The position numbers were made by a program, and so were the translations under genes. The notes beneath the pieces were generated by a model, which was not told where the DNA came from, did no database searches, and worked only from the letters and a program-made list of their open reading frames with translations. Shown here piece after piece: positions 22,374 to 32,674 of a stretch of 64,000 bases of DNA (position 1 is its first letter; each line of letters begins with the position of its first letter). This DNA comes from Saccharum officinarum (taxonomy: Eukaryota > Streptophyta > Magnoliopsida > Poales > Poaceae), in the NCBI GenBank assembly GCA_020631735.1, contig CM036168.1, positions 97,568,932 to 97,632,931 of the forward strand, in the 5' to 3' direction.

Positions 22374-22559
22374 TGCGACTCTTAATTCGATACTTAAAGT
22401 TTTTTTGGAACTTTTGTAATATAAATGTTGATGGGTTTGTATTGTCGCTGATCCACAACCACCTCCACATCGATATCAAATTGATCGATAGCAACTACCT
22501 CCACCTCCCCTCGAAATGAAAATAAAACAATTATTAAAATGCAAATTGTGAAAAGTATA

Positions 22560-22862
22560 TCACTACCGGTTCAAAGAAAACCGGCAGTGATAATATAATC
22601 TACACAACCGGTTGGTTAAAACAACCGGCAGTGATGGCTCAAGTATCACTGCCGGTTTGTAACACAAACCGGCAGTGATTGCTCAAGTATCACTGCCGGT
22701 TTGTAACACGAACCGGCAGTGATACACGAGCTATCACTGCCGGTTTGGCATAACCGGCAGTGATATGATCAGCTTATCACTGCCGAGTTGGTTATGGCAG
22801 TTCAAAATCCGTCAGTGAAGGGGGGTTTTGAACCGCCAGTGATGTCCTTCTCTGGTGTAGTG
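22560..22862. repeat. CACTA-1 right subterminal repeats and terminus
   Basis: Copies of TATCACTGCCGGTTTG and complement run to the terminus GGTGTAGTG at 22862. They mirror the left array, confirming the ends of the element. Nothing else is seen between the peptidase stop (22373) and the array except an AT-rich tail. Confidence 0.75.
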
Positions 22863-22865
22863 AGT

Positions 22866-23109
22866 AGCAGGAAGAACAATACTCATCATGTGCAGGTACG
22901 AATTAAGATAAAATTTCAGTATTGTTATTTACAGGTCTAGCTCTGATCCTATCTTATCCATAATCAAATACCCATCAGACATAAGTACTTCTTCTGTTGA
23001 ATAATAACTACACCTATCTCGAACCAAAGTCGACCTCATTACATACATTCAAAAAAAAAACTCAACCTAATTAGGATATAGATAGATGCAGATAAAATGG
23101 AGAACTTAC
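22866..23109. other. Spacer between CACTA-1 and the minus-strand exon
   Basis: AT-rich, intron-like DNA. On the plus strand it opens with AGCAGGAAG...GTGCAG|GTACG, a possible exon end continuing the candidate gene upstream of CACTA-1. On the minus strand it would be the first intron bases after the donor at 23109-23104. Neither reading is proven. Confidence 0.3.
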
Positions 23110-23144
23110 TGGTGTCATCGAAGCAGCCGCAGCGGCGGGACCAT

Positions 23145-23418
23145 GGCCATGTTTAGATCGCAAATATTTCCCTAAATTCTACTATGCAAAAAGAAGATTC
23201 CCCATCACATCAAAATACCGGCACATGCATGAAGTACTAAATGTAGATGAAATCAAAAACTAATTGCACAGTTTTGTTGTATTTTGCGAGACGAACATTT
23301 TGAGCCTAATTAGTTAATGTTTGGACAATTTTTACCAAATAAAAACAAAATGCTACAGTGCAGCACAGTGATGCACAGTAATTCCGCCGCCGCCGATTCC
23401 GGGCAACTAAACACGCCC
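23145..23418. mobile_element. 274-bp MITE inserted in a coding exon
   Basis: The termini GGCCATGTTTAG and CTAAACACGCCC are inverted repeats (10 of 12 positions). The 3-bp duplication CAT lies at 23142-23144 and 23419-23421. Termini of the GGCC(T/A)TGTTTAG type with 3-bp duplications are common among grass MITEs of the PIF/Harbinger group, although the usual duplication there is TAA or TTA. Confidence 0.65.
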
Positions 23419-23651
23419 CATATACGGTTCCATCTTTTGCGAAATCGGAGAGCCTCGAGGTCCGGGTCGTCGTTGTCCTCTCATCATCATCCGCCTCCTT
23501 CTCCTCCCCCTTCTTCAATACGCTCGGCAAATCCACCTTCCACCCAAACGGTTTCTGTTCCGCATGGTTCGCGTCCGTCCTCACCGGACGTACCCCATTA
23601 GATTCATCCACATGATCCCAAAACGCATCCTCGATAGCTAGACGTGCCAGG

Positions 23652-23750
23652 AACTGCCGGGATCTTTCTTCCTGTGCTAGGATGTGCTGGGATTTTTCTT
23701 CATGTGCTAGGAGCTGCTGAGATTTTTCTTCATGTGCTAGGATCTGGTGG
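23652..23750. repeat. In-frame minisatellite, about 30-bp unit
   Basis: Three to four units of the type GCTGAGATTTTTCTTCATGTGCTAGGA stand in tandem. The unit length is a multiple of three, so on the minus strand they encode the repeated HEEKSQ(Q/H)(L/I)LA segment of the exon at 23110-23866. Confidence 0.6.
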
Positions 23751-23866
23751 CATTCTAACTCAGAATCAGGGCAATCTCTCTTCCTGGAACCCTCCCTCAT
23801 CAACACCTCGGGCGCCTTCTCCATCTCGCACTCTTGAATGAAGCACGGGGCAAGGTAGGTAAATCC

Positions 23867-24006
23867 TCGTCACACAGATTCTCGGCCCAATAATGAACCT
23901 CGCGGACCGCAATCGCATAAACCAAATGGCGGGCCTAAACTGTACAGAAATCGAATTGGCCCCAGGCCGCGACAAATGCCGAGCGGGTGCGTGGTCCGGC
24001 GCACAC
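23867..24006. other. Spacer before CACTA-2
   Basis: A short mixed-composition stretch. The expected CACTACTGGAAA terminus of CACTA-2 is not found here, so its left end is lost or strongly diverged. Confidence 0.3.
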
Positions 24007-24209
24007 TGTCTTTCGCACGTTCGTTCGTTGAAGAAGTGACCGCACCCACCGCTGCCGGAGACGGCTTCTACGCCGAGGGCCAAACCCTTTGCCGAGTGTC
24101 TTCTATCTGTCTTTCGCACGTTCATTCGTTGAAGAAGTGGACCGCACCCACCGCTACCGGAGACGGCTTCTACGCCGAGTGCCAAATGCTTTACTGAGTG
24201 TTTTCTATC
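24007..24209. repeat. Two tandem 101-bp units at the left edge of CACTA-2
   Basis: TGTCTTTCGCACGTTCGTTCG at 24007 recurs at 24108, followed in both units by GAAGAAGTG(G)ACCGCACCCACCGCT, GAGACGGCTTCTACGCCGAG and a TTTGCCGAGTG-like end. The duplication has probably displaced the terminus of the element. Confidence 0.6.
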
Positions 24210-25300
24210 GGACACTCGGTAAAGAGCCTCTTTGCCGAGAGCCGCACTCGGCAAACTATGACACTCGGCAAAGCAATGCACTCGACAAAGAAAGTCTTTG
24301 TCAGCTCTAGGTAAAGATTTATACTCGGTAAAGACACCCTCCTCTGACGGTAATCACCCAACCGTGACCCTTTGCCGAGTATAAATGCAAACGAAGTCCA
24401 TCACATGTGGAGATGTCTGGGTTTTAAGCAACGTACGTCACAACTTGCTCGAACATTCTTAATTTTTTTATCATGGCCTCCACATGCGATATCAAGACAT
24501 CTTGACAATTTTTGTGATTTTCGGACTTCGTTTGTATTTAATAGAATTTAAAAACAAATCGCCCGCAAGTCGGTGGACATGTTTCGTGAATAAGATGTTC
24601 GAAATTTCAGGTGAGTTCCTGGATACGGCCTCACAATACACTCAAAAACATGAATATCATTTTTTGAATGGCTAAATTCCATTATTCCATGCACCTGCAG
24701 TTCAAACTTGCTTTTTACGAAAAAAATTCAAGTAAATGAAATAAATTAACTAAATATAGCAAAAAAACATAAAAAAAATGTACGAAATTTGAAAATTTAG
24801 CTCCTAGTACTGTAGTAGGTCTGCAAAAAAATTTAGGTGTAAAAAGAAAAAAAATAAAAATTCTTTGCCGAGTGCCAGGTTCTTGGCACTCGGCAAAGAA
24901 GGTCTTTGTCGAGTGTCAAGTTGCTGACACTCGGTAAAGTTTTGTAATTACTTTGCCGAGTGCCAGCAACCTAACACTCGGTAAAGAAATTAAAAAAAAT
25001 AAATCGTGAAAATTATTTGCCAAGAGTCGTGTGCCAGCCGCTCGGCAAAGCAATTTTTTTTAAAAAAATAAAATCCTGAAAATTCTTTGCCGAGTGCCGG
25101 TTCCTGGGCACTTGGCAAAGAATTTTTTTAAAAAAACAAAATCCTTTGCCGAGTGCCAAAACACGGGCACTCGGCAAAAGCATTTTTTAAAAAATAAAAG
25201 CCTTTGCAGAGTGCCAGATCGCGAGCACTCGGCAAAGCATTTTTTTAAAAAATAAAAGCCTTTGCCGAGTGCCAGATCGCAGGCACTCGGTAAAGGAGTG
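24210..25300. repeat. CACTA-2 left subterminal region
   Basis: Repeated CTTTGCCGAGTGCC/GGCACTCGGCAAAG palindromes spaced by A/T-rich runs occupy 24210-24380 and 24865-25300. Between them (24385-24780) is a block starting CATCACATGTGGAGATGTCTGGG. It is homologous to one arm of the long inverted repeat in CACTA-3. Minus-strand frames here only reflect the repeat unit. Confidence 0.7.
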
Positions 25301-26475
25301 TTAAAACTCCGTCCGGCGCCGACAACCCTGCCCCCCCGCACACACATAGCACACACTTGCAGCCCTCGCTGTCGCCACGCCGCCGCCCGCGTCCAGCCGC
25401 GCGCTGCCCGGGCCCGCCCCGGTGGGTGGTGGGGAGGAGAAGAGAAGGAGAAAGGGAGGAGGACGTGGAGGAGGCAGCCGCAGAGGAGGAGAGGAGGAGG
25501 AGGAAGGAGGAAAAGGGAGCAGAAGGAGCCCTGCCGCCAGCCACGCCCCGTTAGCGGCGGTGCCCTGCCCTCAGCGTCCCGCTCACCAGCCCCAACACTT
25601 AGGCCAACTCCGCCCCGGCATCTTCACCGCCGACGAGCACACACTAGGTTCGCCATCCCTTTCTATTCAATTTGTGCTGTGCGAGAAGTAGTCGTGTTAG
25701 TAGTAGTAGTTGTTGTATGTGTTGTCGTTGTATGTGGTTTTCAGACATCGAGCCGTTGTATGTGGATGTCGGCCATCGAGCCGTTGTATGTGGATGTCGG
25801 TCATCGTGTCATTGTTTTTTGCAAGTTTTCAAAACCTCCCTATGCAGGGGAGGTTCTACCGAAATTTTTAATTGACAGTATTATTTTTCTTTCTTTTTTG
25901 TAGAGAAGAGCCCGTCGGAGCGAAGCCAGAGTACGCCGATCGTCTTCCTCGGCGTTGCAGGTCTGCCTGCACCGTGTCCCCTCACCACTGCACCAACTCG
26001 CCACGACCCCGCTAGCCTGACTCCACTGACACCCTAGGTATAACCCCTCTTTCCTTATCATAGTCGTAGCTCACGTAACTCAGTTAGGCGTCTCCCGTTC
26101 GAAAGAGATACGGTTGCTTGTATGTAGATCTTTGCATATCTACGACCGTATCTGTTTTAGATTGTCCATGTATTTTGGACAACCCATAGATGCGTAGATG
26201 GGTTAGTTTTCTTGGTCTGCTCCGATTCAAGACAGGGTTTCAGCATCATCTCCTTGTTGTTCTCCGGATACACACTCTCCCTGCCAGGACGTGTATCGAG
26301 AGAACAGCGGGGAGGTACTGCCGAAATTCTATCTCGGATAGGAGTAGAGCATGGAAACTAACCTCATCTACGCATCCGTGGGTGGGATTATGACCTATCC
26401 TCACCTATTAGACAGTAGGAATGACATGTAGCTGCAATTGATGGTTACTTTGCTCGCTGGTATATATGTTAGAGG
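25301..26475 (+). promoter_or_regulatory. CACTA-2 leader of the TNP2 gene
   Basis: A GC/purine-rich block (25310-25640) is followed by a GTTGTATGTGGATGTCGG(C/T)CATCGA tandem repeat (about 25750-25805). Next comes a small hairpin, AACCTCCCTATGCAGGGGAGGTT, trailed by CTACCGAAAT (about 25834-25866). A GGGGAGGTACTGCCGAAATT motif recurs near 26310. CACTA-3 has the same order of hairpin, long spacer and repeated motif before its TNP2 start. Splice-like borders (TTTTTGTAG at about 25895) suggest leader introns. Confidence 0.5.
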
Positions 26476-29400
26476 ATGGATGATCGTGAGTGGATGTACA
26501 CGGGCTGCTTAAGTCAGAGTGATTTCACCACTGAATGGATGATGAAGACCAATGATTTCTTGGAACTAGCATTTGGCGAGTCTGTTAAAGGAGCAATTCT
26601 AGTTTTGTGTCCCTGCAAGAGATGTGCAAACAAAAAAAAGGAAAAACAAGGTGGACATGGGTAAACATCTTTTGAAGAATGGATTTACGCCAGACTATAC
26701 TTAGTAGGTCCACCATGGTGAAGCCCATCGTTTAAGAGAGGAGGTGGTTAGACCCTGCATCGAGGATTTTGATGCTGGTGCCGGGGTAGCAGACATGTTA
26801 GATGACTTTCATGAAGGATAGTATGCTGAAGGACGTACGGAGGAGGAGATGAAGGCAACTGCAAAGGCATTCTACGACATGATGTCTTCAGCACAGAAAC
26901 CCCTTCATGATCGGACAACGATTTCTCAACTGGATGCCATTGGACGCTTAATAGGGTTCAAGTCCGAGTGTAGCATGAGTCGAGAACACTTTGATGGTAT
27001 GTTGACCGTGATTGGCAGCCTGCTTCCGGATGGCCACATTCTACCAAAGAGCATGTATGAGTCACAGAAACTCCTTCGTGCACTCAAGATGTCGTATGAT
27101 CAGATACATATTTGTCCGAAGGAGTGCACCCTATTTAGGAAAGAACACAATGATGCAAATTACTGTCCAAAGTGTAAATCCTCTAGGTACATGGAGGTAG
27201 ACTTTGGTGATAGCCAGAAGAGGCAGCTTATGATCCCCGTGAAGATCCTACGGTACCTCCCGTTCGTACCGAGGATCCAACGGCTATACATGACCGAAGA
27301 ATCCATAAAACAGATGACATGGCACAAAAAGGGGAAATTATACAATGCTAACAAACTGGTACATCCATCTGATGGAGAAGCATGGACCCACTTTGATGAC
27401 ATTCATCGTGAGAAAGCAGATGAGGCTCGTAATGTACGTGTTGCGCTGGCAACAGATGGGTTCAATCCTTATGGATTGATGGCTGCCCCATACACATGTT
27501 GGCCCATGTTCATTATCCCCCTCAATCTCCCCCTGCGTATGCTTTCAAAGACAGAATATATTCTTGTCATTGATAATTCCTAGACACCCGGGGAGTGATA
27601 TGGGTGTGTACATGGAGCATGTGATTAATGAATTGGTCAGTGCTTGGGAGGAAGGTGCATGGACATATGACCGAGCTACAAAGATAAGCTTCAAAATGCA
27701 CTTTTGGTACCACTACTCCCTACATGACTTCTTGGCCTATGGGATATTCTGTGCCTGGTGTGTTCACAGGAAGTTCCCATGCCCAATATGCAAAGAATGT
27801 CTGAGGTTCATTTGGTTGCAGAAGGGTGGCAAGTATTCATCGTTCGACAAACATCATCAATTCCTCCCTCTTGACCATCCATTCAGACAAGACATCAAGA
27901 ACTTTATGAAAGATGTCGTAGTGAAAGACCCTCCACTGCAGATGATGACTGGTGCCGAGGTTAATGCTCAGATAGATGCTCTTGTGGCCAATCAAGAAGG
28001 TGGTGGTTTTATGGGGTATGGTGAGGAACACATGTGGACTCATAAGTCGGGCTTGACGAGGCTCCCCTATTTTGATGACCTTCTTCTCCCACATAACATG
28101 ATGTAATGCACACTAAAAAGAATGTCACCGAGGCACTTTGGGGAACCATCATGAAAACTGAAAAGTCAAAGGACAACTCTAAGGCTAGACTAGAGTGGAC
28201 TTGGCAACGTTATGCGATAGACCAAAGCAAGAGATGCAGCCTCCTAGAGGCGGCAAGACATGGAACAGGCCTAAGGCTGATTTCGTCTTGGCTAGGAAAC
28301 ACAGGAGGGAAGTACTTGAATGGATGCAGACGCTAATGTTCCCTGATGGGTATACTACGAATCTAAGGAGGGGAGTGAACTTATCTACTCTGCGAGTCAA
28401 CGGGATGAAGAGTTATGACTACCACATATGGATTGAGAGGCTTCTTCTAGTGATGGTTCGAGGCTATGTCCCTGAGCATGTGTGGCTAGCGCTGGTAGAG
28501 TTAAGCTACTTCTTTCGCTAGCTTTGTGCCAAGGAGTTATCTCGGATCGTGATTGATGACTTGGAAAACGTGGCACCTGTGTTGCTCTATAAGTTGGAGA
28601 AGATCTTCCCACCCAGCTTCTTCAATCCGATGCAGCATTTGATATTGCACCTCTCATATGAGGCACGAATGGGGGGCCCATGCAGGCCCGTTGGTGCTAT
28701 CCAATCGAGAGATGTCTAAAGACTCTTCGCAAAAAATATAGAAATAAAGGAAAAATTGAGGCTTCCATTGCAGAGGCATACATTCTGGAGGAGGTGTCAA
28801 ACTTCATAGAAAAATACTACGCCGAAAACCTTTCTAGCATGCATAATCCACCCCCTCGTTACAATGCTGGCAAAAATGAATCGAACCTCAGCCTTTTCAG
28901 AGGCCAACTCAGAAGCGCAAGTGCATCAACCACTAAGACCTTGACACATGAAGAGTGGCGCTGCATCATGCTATATATGTTGAACAACCTTGACGAGGTG
29001 GCGTCGTACATTGGGTAAGTTCTCAACGAACTTGTTTCAATACGCCATCACTGTTCCTCATCCAACCCCTTGTTTCACGTTGGTACATGGAATTTCTTCA
29101 TCACTTCTGGAATCAATCAAGGGATCCTACCTCGTAGGAAGCTGATACCCTTCTTTCAAAGGGTGCGGGACCAGGGAGGCCTGATTTCATTTCTTGGTTT
29201 AAAAACAAGGTACTTTCCAATTTAGCTCATACTTAGTTCGACCTTCTAAATTGCTCATACGTTCAAATAATATAATGATCTATCCTGCTCAAGCTTGCAG
29301 GCCCAAACCGATGCGTCTATCAGTGGTGAATTGAGACATGTTGCAAATAGCTGTGCCTATAGGGTCAAGTCATTTACCGGTTATGACTTGAATGGATATC

Positions 29401-30102
29401 GCTTTCACACAGCAAGCTACAAGCAGAATCAGCCCAACCGAAGAACCACAAATAGTGGAGTTTTTACCCTCGGCACTGATGGCCTCGACTATTATGGAAG
29501 AATTGAAGGAATATATGAACTTTCATTTGCAAATGCCATCAGTTGAAAACCTCTTAGTCCTATCATATTCAAATGCCATTGGTTTGATCCTGGAGTAACG
29601 AGACGGACCCCTCATCTTGGGCTAGTCAAAATTGGACAGGATTCCATCTATCCAGGAGATGATGTCTATATTGTAGCTCAACAGGCCACGCAGATTTATT
29701 ATACCTCATACGCATGCCAAACCAAAGAGCATCTTAAGGGTTGGGCTATTGTGCACAAGGAATCGCCACACGGTAAACTATGTCCCAAACGATGAAGATT
29801 ACAACTTCAACACAAACACATATGGCGGAGAGTTCTATCAAGAAGAGGGGCTACAAGGGAGGTTCAAGATAGACTTAACCGAAGCGATAGGAATAGATGT
29901 AGACAATGATTGGGTTGATGACGAGGACAATGGAGATGACGTGCAAGATGTGAAGGACTTACAAATGCTTGAGCGATTACGTTTAGGCAATGACAATGAA
30001 GACAACATTCCTCCTTCGGATAGTGTTGATTGTTTCAACATGGTTGATAGTGATGATGAGACTTATGATCTAGCTAATCTCGATCATACAGATTATTTCT
30101 AA
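26476..30102 (+). pseudogene. TNP2-type CACTA transposase, degenerate
   Basis: The reading starts DREWMYTG and continues through the transposase-associated domain with a CPCKRC motif. The TNP2 core follows (26849-28100): CPKECTLFRKE, YCPKC zinc-type cysteines, LATDGFNPYG, HPGSDMGVYMEHVINEL, YGIFCAWCVH and CPICKE. Then come a DUF4218-like part (28500-29018, HLILHLSYEARMGGP), an exon ending ISWFKNK near 29211, and a DUF4216-like part (29303-29760, LNGYRFHTASYKQ). The end is an acidic tail stopping at 30102. Damage: frameshift near 26652, TAG TAG at 26702-26707, TAG at 26819, frameshift near 27570, stop near 28104 and another near 28519. TNP2 cuts and joins CACTA ends; this copy cannot make a full protein. 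Gene 2 follows 135 bp later. Confidence 0.75.
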
Positions 30103-30236
30103 TACATGTAATACTATGTTATTTTGTAATTATGTTTCATTTATTTTACATCTATTTCTAATTACTTCTTGTTTATTCCTTCTAATTTCCAATTAGCTCT
30201 TATTTATTCTTTCCATTTGCAGGTGATTGAACAAAG

Positions 30237-32404
30237 ATGGTGGGCAACCGTCAGAGGAACGTGTTCTCGATTTACCGAAGGACACGCCCTATGCTAGCTG
30301 CAGAAGAGGAGCCATCAGACAGGAGAAGGAGGAGGAGGAGCAGGAGGTAGGCTCGTCCTCCAACGATAGTGGAGGACGAGGTGGAGGAGGAGGTGGTGGC
30401 CGAGGACGGGGATGGGGATGAGGAGGAGCAGGCTCGGTAGACGGATGAGGAGGGGGTGGAGACTCGAATGATGAGGAGGCGGTAGGTACGGGTTCTGCTT
30501 CCTCTAGTTCATCGAGTGTCTACTTGTGAGGTCCCGCGAGCCTCCCTCCTCCACCGGCAACTCATCGACGCCCGGTGATTCACCTCGAAGGGCAAAAGTA
30601 AGTAACTTAAGATGTTATCAATACTTCTTCATATGATATGTTGAAAATTAAAGTAGAAACTAATATTTCTTTCTTAATCACTTATGCAGGAACTGGACCG
30701 TTGTGTCGGGTCGCACGCCATGTCAATGGCATCTTGGGTCTTTTGTGCAAGACCCACTTCCCTGGCCTGGTTGACTACGCCAAGAAGAGGGAGCCGGCCT
30801 ACACCTTTGACCACTATGCCAACGCCACCGACGCGGAGGCTGAGAACAAGGCGGTGCAGGTGAAGCGGGACTTTTGGGTAAGTCTTCATCGCACCACATT
30901 GCTCAATACATCACATTCATTGGACTTTTCTTGAAATAATGAATGGATACATCATGTTTGTATGCAGCATTATTACAGATGCGAGGAGGGATTTGAGGCC
31001 AGGACAGAGGCGGTGCTTACCAAAGCCTGCAAAAAGCTCATCGTGGATATCTATTATGAGGCGCGCATCTAGGCCATCATCACTTACCACAGGTTGATCC
31101 TTGGAGAGGATGTTAAGAAGCCACAAGCAAGAAGCATGACGCTGACCCGGGACCAGTACATATAGGTAGATAAAGAACATTAATATTGATTCCTTTTGAG
31201 ATTAAGTAGTCTTAATTTGTTCCTCTTATATGTCAAATACTTGATGATGTGCAGATGTGTCCCTGGTGGTGCGTCGCGTATCCTGAGTGCTGGGAGATGA
31301 TAGTGGACAGGTGGTGTAGCCCCGAGTGGGCCGAAGCGCACAACGCTACTCGGGAGCGGTGAATGTTGATGCCAGGTGTACCGCACCATCAAGGCAGCCG
31401 AGCCTCGCCGCATATGGACAAGCATGGGTACTCGAATTCATTTCTCTATTCTAACGCTCAATTCTGCCTGATTTCTAATCATCTTGCTATCTTTCTCGCA
31501 GTCGGCGTCACATGGGGGCCAGGAGTGCACCACGTTCATGGCATATGCTATGGCCCACAAGGGCAAGGCGACGTCTGATGTCTCCTACAACAGGAAGGAC
31601 CCGCCCGAGACGTACAGCAACTCGACCGTCTACACCCGCATCAATGAGTACACATCGGCGGCAAGGTCTCTCTATGGAGACAACTACGACCTGAGCTCCT
31701 AGGATTTTGATCCAGAGGTCATCATGAGGATTGGAGGAAGCAAGAAGCATGGGTGGTACTATCTTGGCGACGGCGTCATCGATGCGACCTCTACTCCCTC
31801 GCTCTCCCAGATCCGAGCACGAAGCACGGACGTAAGCATTCCCATACGCCCATGGCTAGACACTTCACAGCAGCGGATTCTGTCACTCCAGGTGATTCCT
31901 ATTTTATTCGTCATACATTGATATTTGCATACCTTATCTTTGCATTATTCAAACATTGTGATGAAATGTTGTAGGCCCAGGTCGAGCAATTAGAGGCCCT
32001 GCGGGAGGCCGATCGGCAGAGGATGGAGGCTTTGGAGGCCCAGTGCGTGGCGATGAAGCAGAGGTAGCAGCAGCAGATGGTGAAGGTTCTCTAGTACATG
32101 CAAGCTCTTGGGCAAAAGACGGGTGTAGCTCCGTCAGCTTTGCTATTCATTACACCGCCACCTCCACCTCTCGGGCACGCTACTCCTGTAAGTATGAGTA
32201 TGATTGTTTAAGTTTGTATGTTCATGCTTAGGGTCAAACAACAACACTACTTGTAGCCTAGTGGATTTATTGTCTGACACATGCAATGTCTTCTCCTTTG
32301 TCCAGCCTCAATCAGCGGGTTCGAATAATCCACCTCCTGGGCCCTCGAATGATCCAGTTCATGGTACACCACAGTCTCAGTGGGGAGCTTGGGGATCTAG
32401 GTAG
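30237..32404 (+). pseudogene. Transposase_24 (Ptta/En/Spm, TnpA-like) gene, degenerate
   Basis: Seven exons with consensus borders can be placed: 30237-30597, 30690-30877, 30968-31165, 31255-31427, 31502-31891, 31975-32187 and 32306-32404. Family hallmarks are LLCKTHFPGLVDYA, AYTFDHYANATDAEAENKA, CPWWCVAYPECWEMIVDRWCSPEW, FMAYAMAHKGKATSDVSYN and MRIGGSKKHGWYYLGDGVID. These precede a glutamine-rich coiled coil and a proline-rich end. In-frame stops occur in exon 1 (an early TAG after an arginine run), in exon 3 (ARI then TAG), in exon 4 (after ATRER), in exon 5 (after YDLSS) and in exon 6 (after MKQR). This protein type binds subterminal repeats and assists TNP2. The order and spacing match CACTA-3. 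Confidence 0.7.
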
Positions 32405-32674
32405 TTGTCTTTACATTTGTTGTTCACTTGGTTATGGACTTGTGATGCACTTGTGTTAGTTATTTGGACTTGTGATGGACTTGTGGACTTTGTTAGCTAT
32501 TTGGATTTGTGATGTACTTATGGTTATATATGTGATATATATTGTGATGCATCTGATCTATGTGAGATATATGTGATGTATGTGAGATATATGTAAGGGA
32601 TGTGATATATATATATGTGAAATATTATTTTTTTTGTGATGGAATGTAAAAATTCAAAAAAATGGGTCGGTTAT
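32405..32674. repeat. CACTA-2 3' tail with TGTGA(T/G) short repeats
   Basis: Degenerate units such as GACTTGTGATG and TGTGAGATATATGTGATGTATG form an AT-rich low-complexity tail after the gene 2 stop. CACTA-3 has an equivalent tail (61060-61230) made of different units. Confidence 0.5.

Larger units (their letters stand above)
19965..22862. mobile_element. CACTA-1: non-autonomous CACTA transposon carrying a Ulp1-like gene
   Basis: The left end is CACTGCTACAGATTC (a degenerate CACTACA) and the right end is TCTCTGGTGTAGTG, inverted with respect to each other. The 3-bp duplication AGT flanks it (19962-19964 and 22863-22865). Subterminal arrays of TCACTGCCGGTT in both orientations lie at 19990-20345 and 22560-22845. 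No TNP2 or Transposase_24 sequence is present in its 2,898 bp. The cargo is a spliced cysteine-peptidase gene. Ulp1-like domains are known passengers or components of plant DNA transposons. Confidence 0.8.
23110..23866 (-). pseudogene. Minus-strand coding exon interrupted by a MITE, product not recognised
   Basis: An open frame runs on the minus strand from about 23866 to the MITE at 23418. Residues include CFIQECEMEKAPEVL, three tandem copies of an L(L/I)AHEEKSQ-type heptad-like unit, ARLAIEDAFWDHVDESNG and an acidic stretch before SRLSDFAKDGTVY. The repeats predict a coiled coil. If the MITE (23145-23418) and one CAT duplication are removed, the frame continues as YGPAAAAASMTP and meets a consensus donor (GTAAGT, 23109-23104). 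That agreement argues for a real exon disrupted by the insertion. With the MITE present the frame runs into MITE sequence. I do not recognise the protein; it could be a host gene or a captured fragment. Confidence 0.5.

Noticed and set aside
25245..25903. Plus-strand frame of 213 codons
   Set aside because: It starts in CACTA-2 subterminal repeats and passes through purine-rich and GTTGTATGT tandem repeats; no domain, and CACTA-3 has no equivalent frame.
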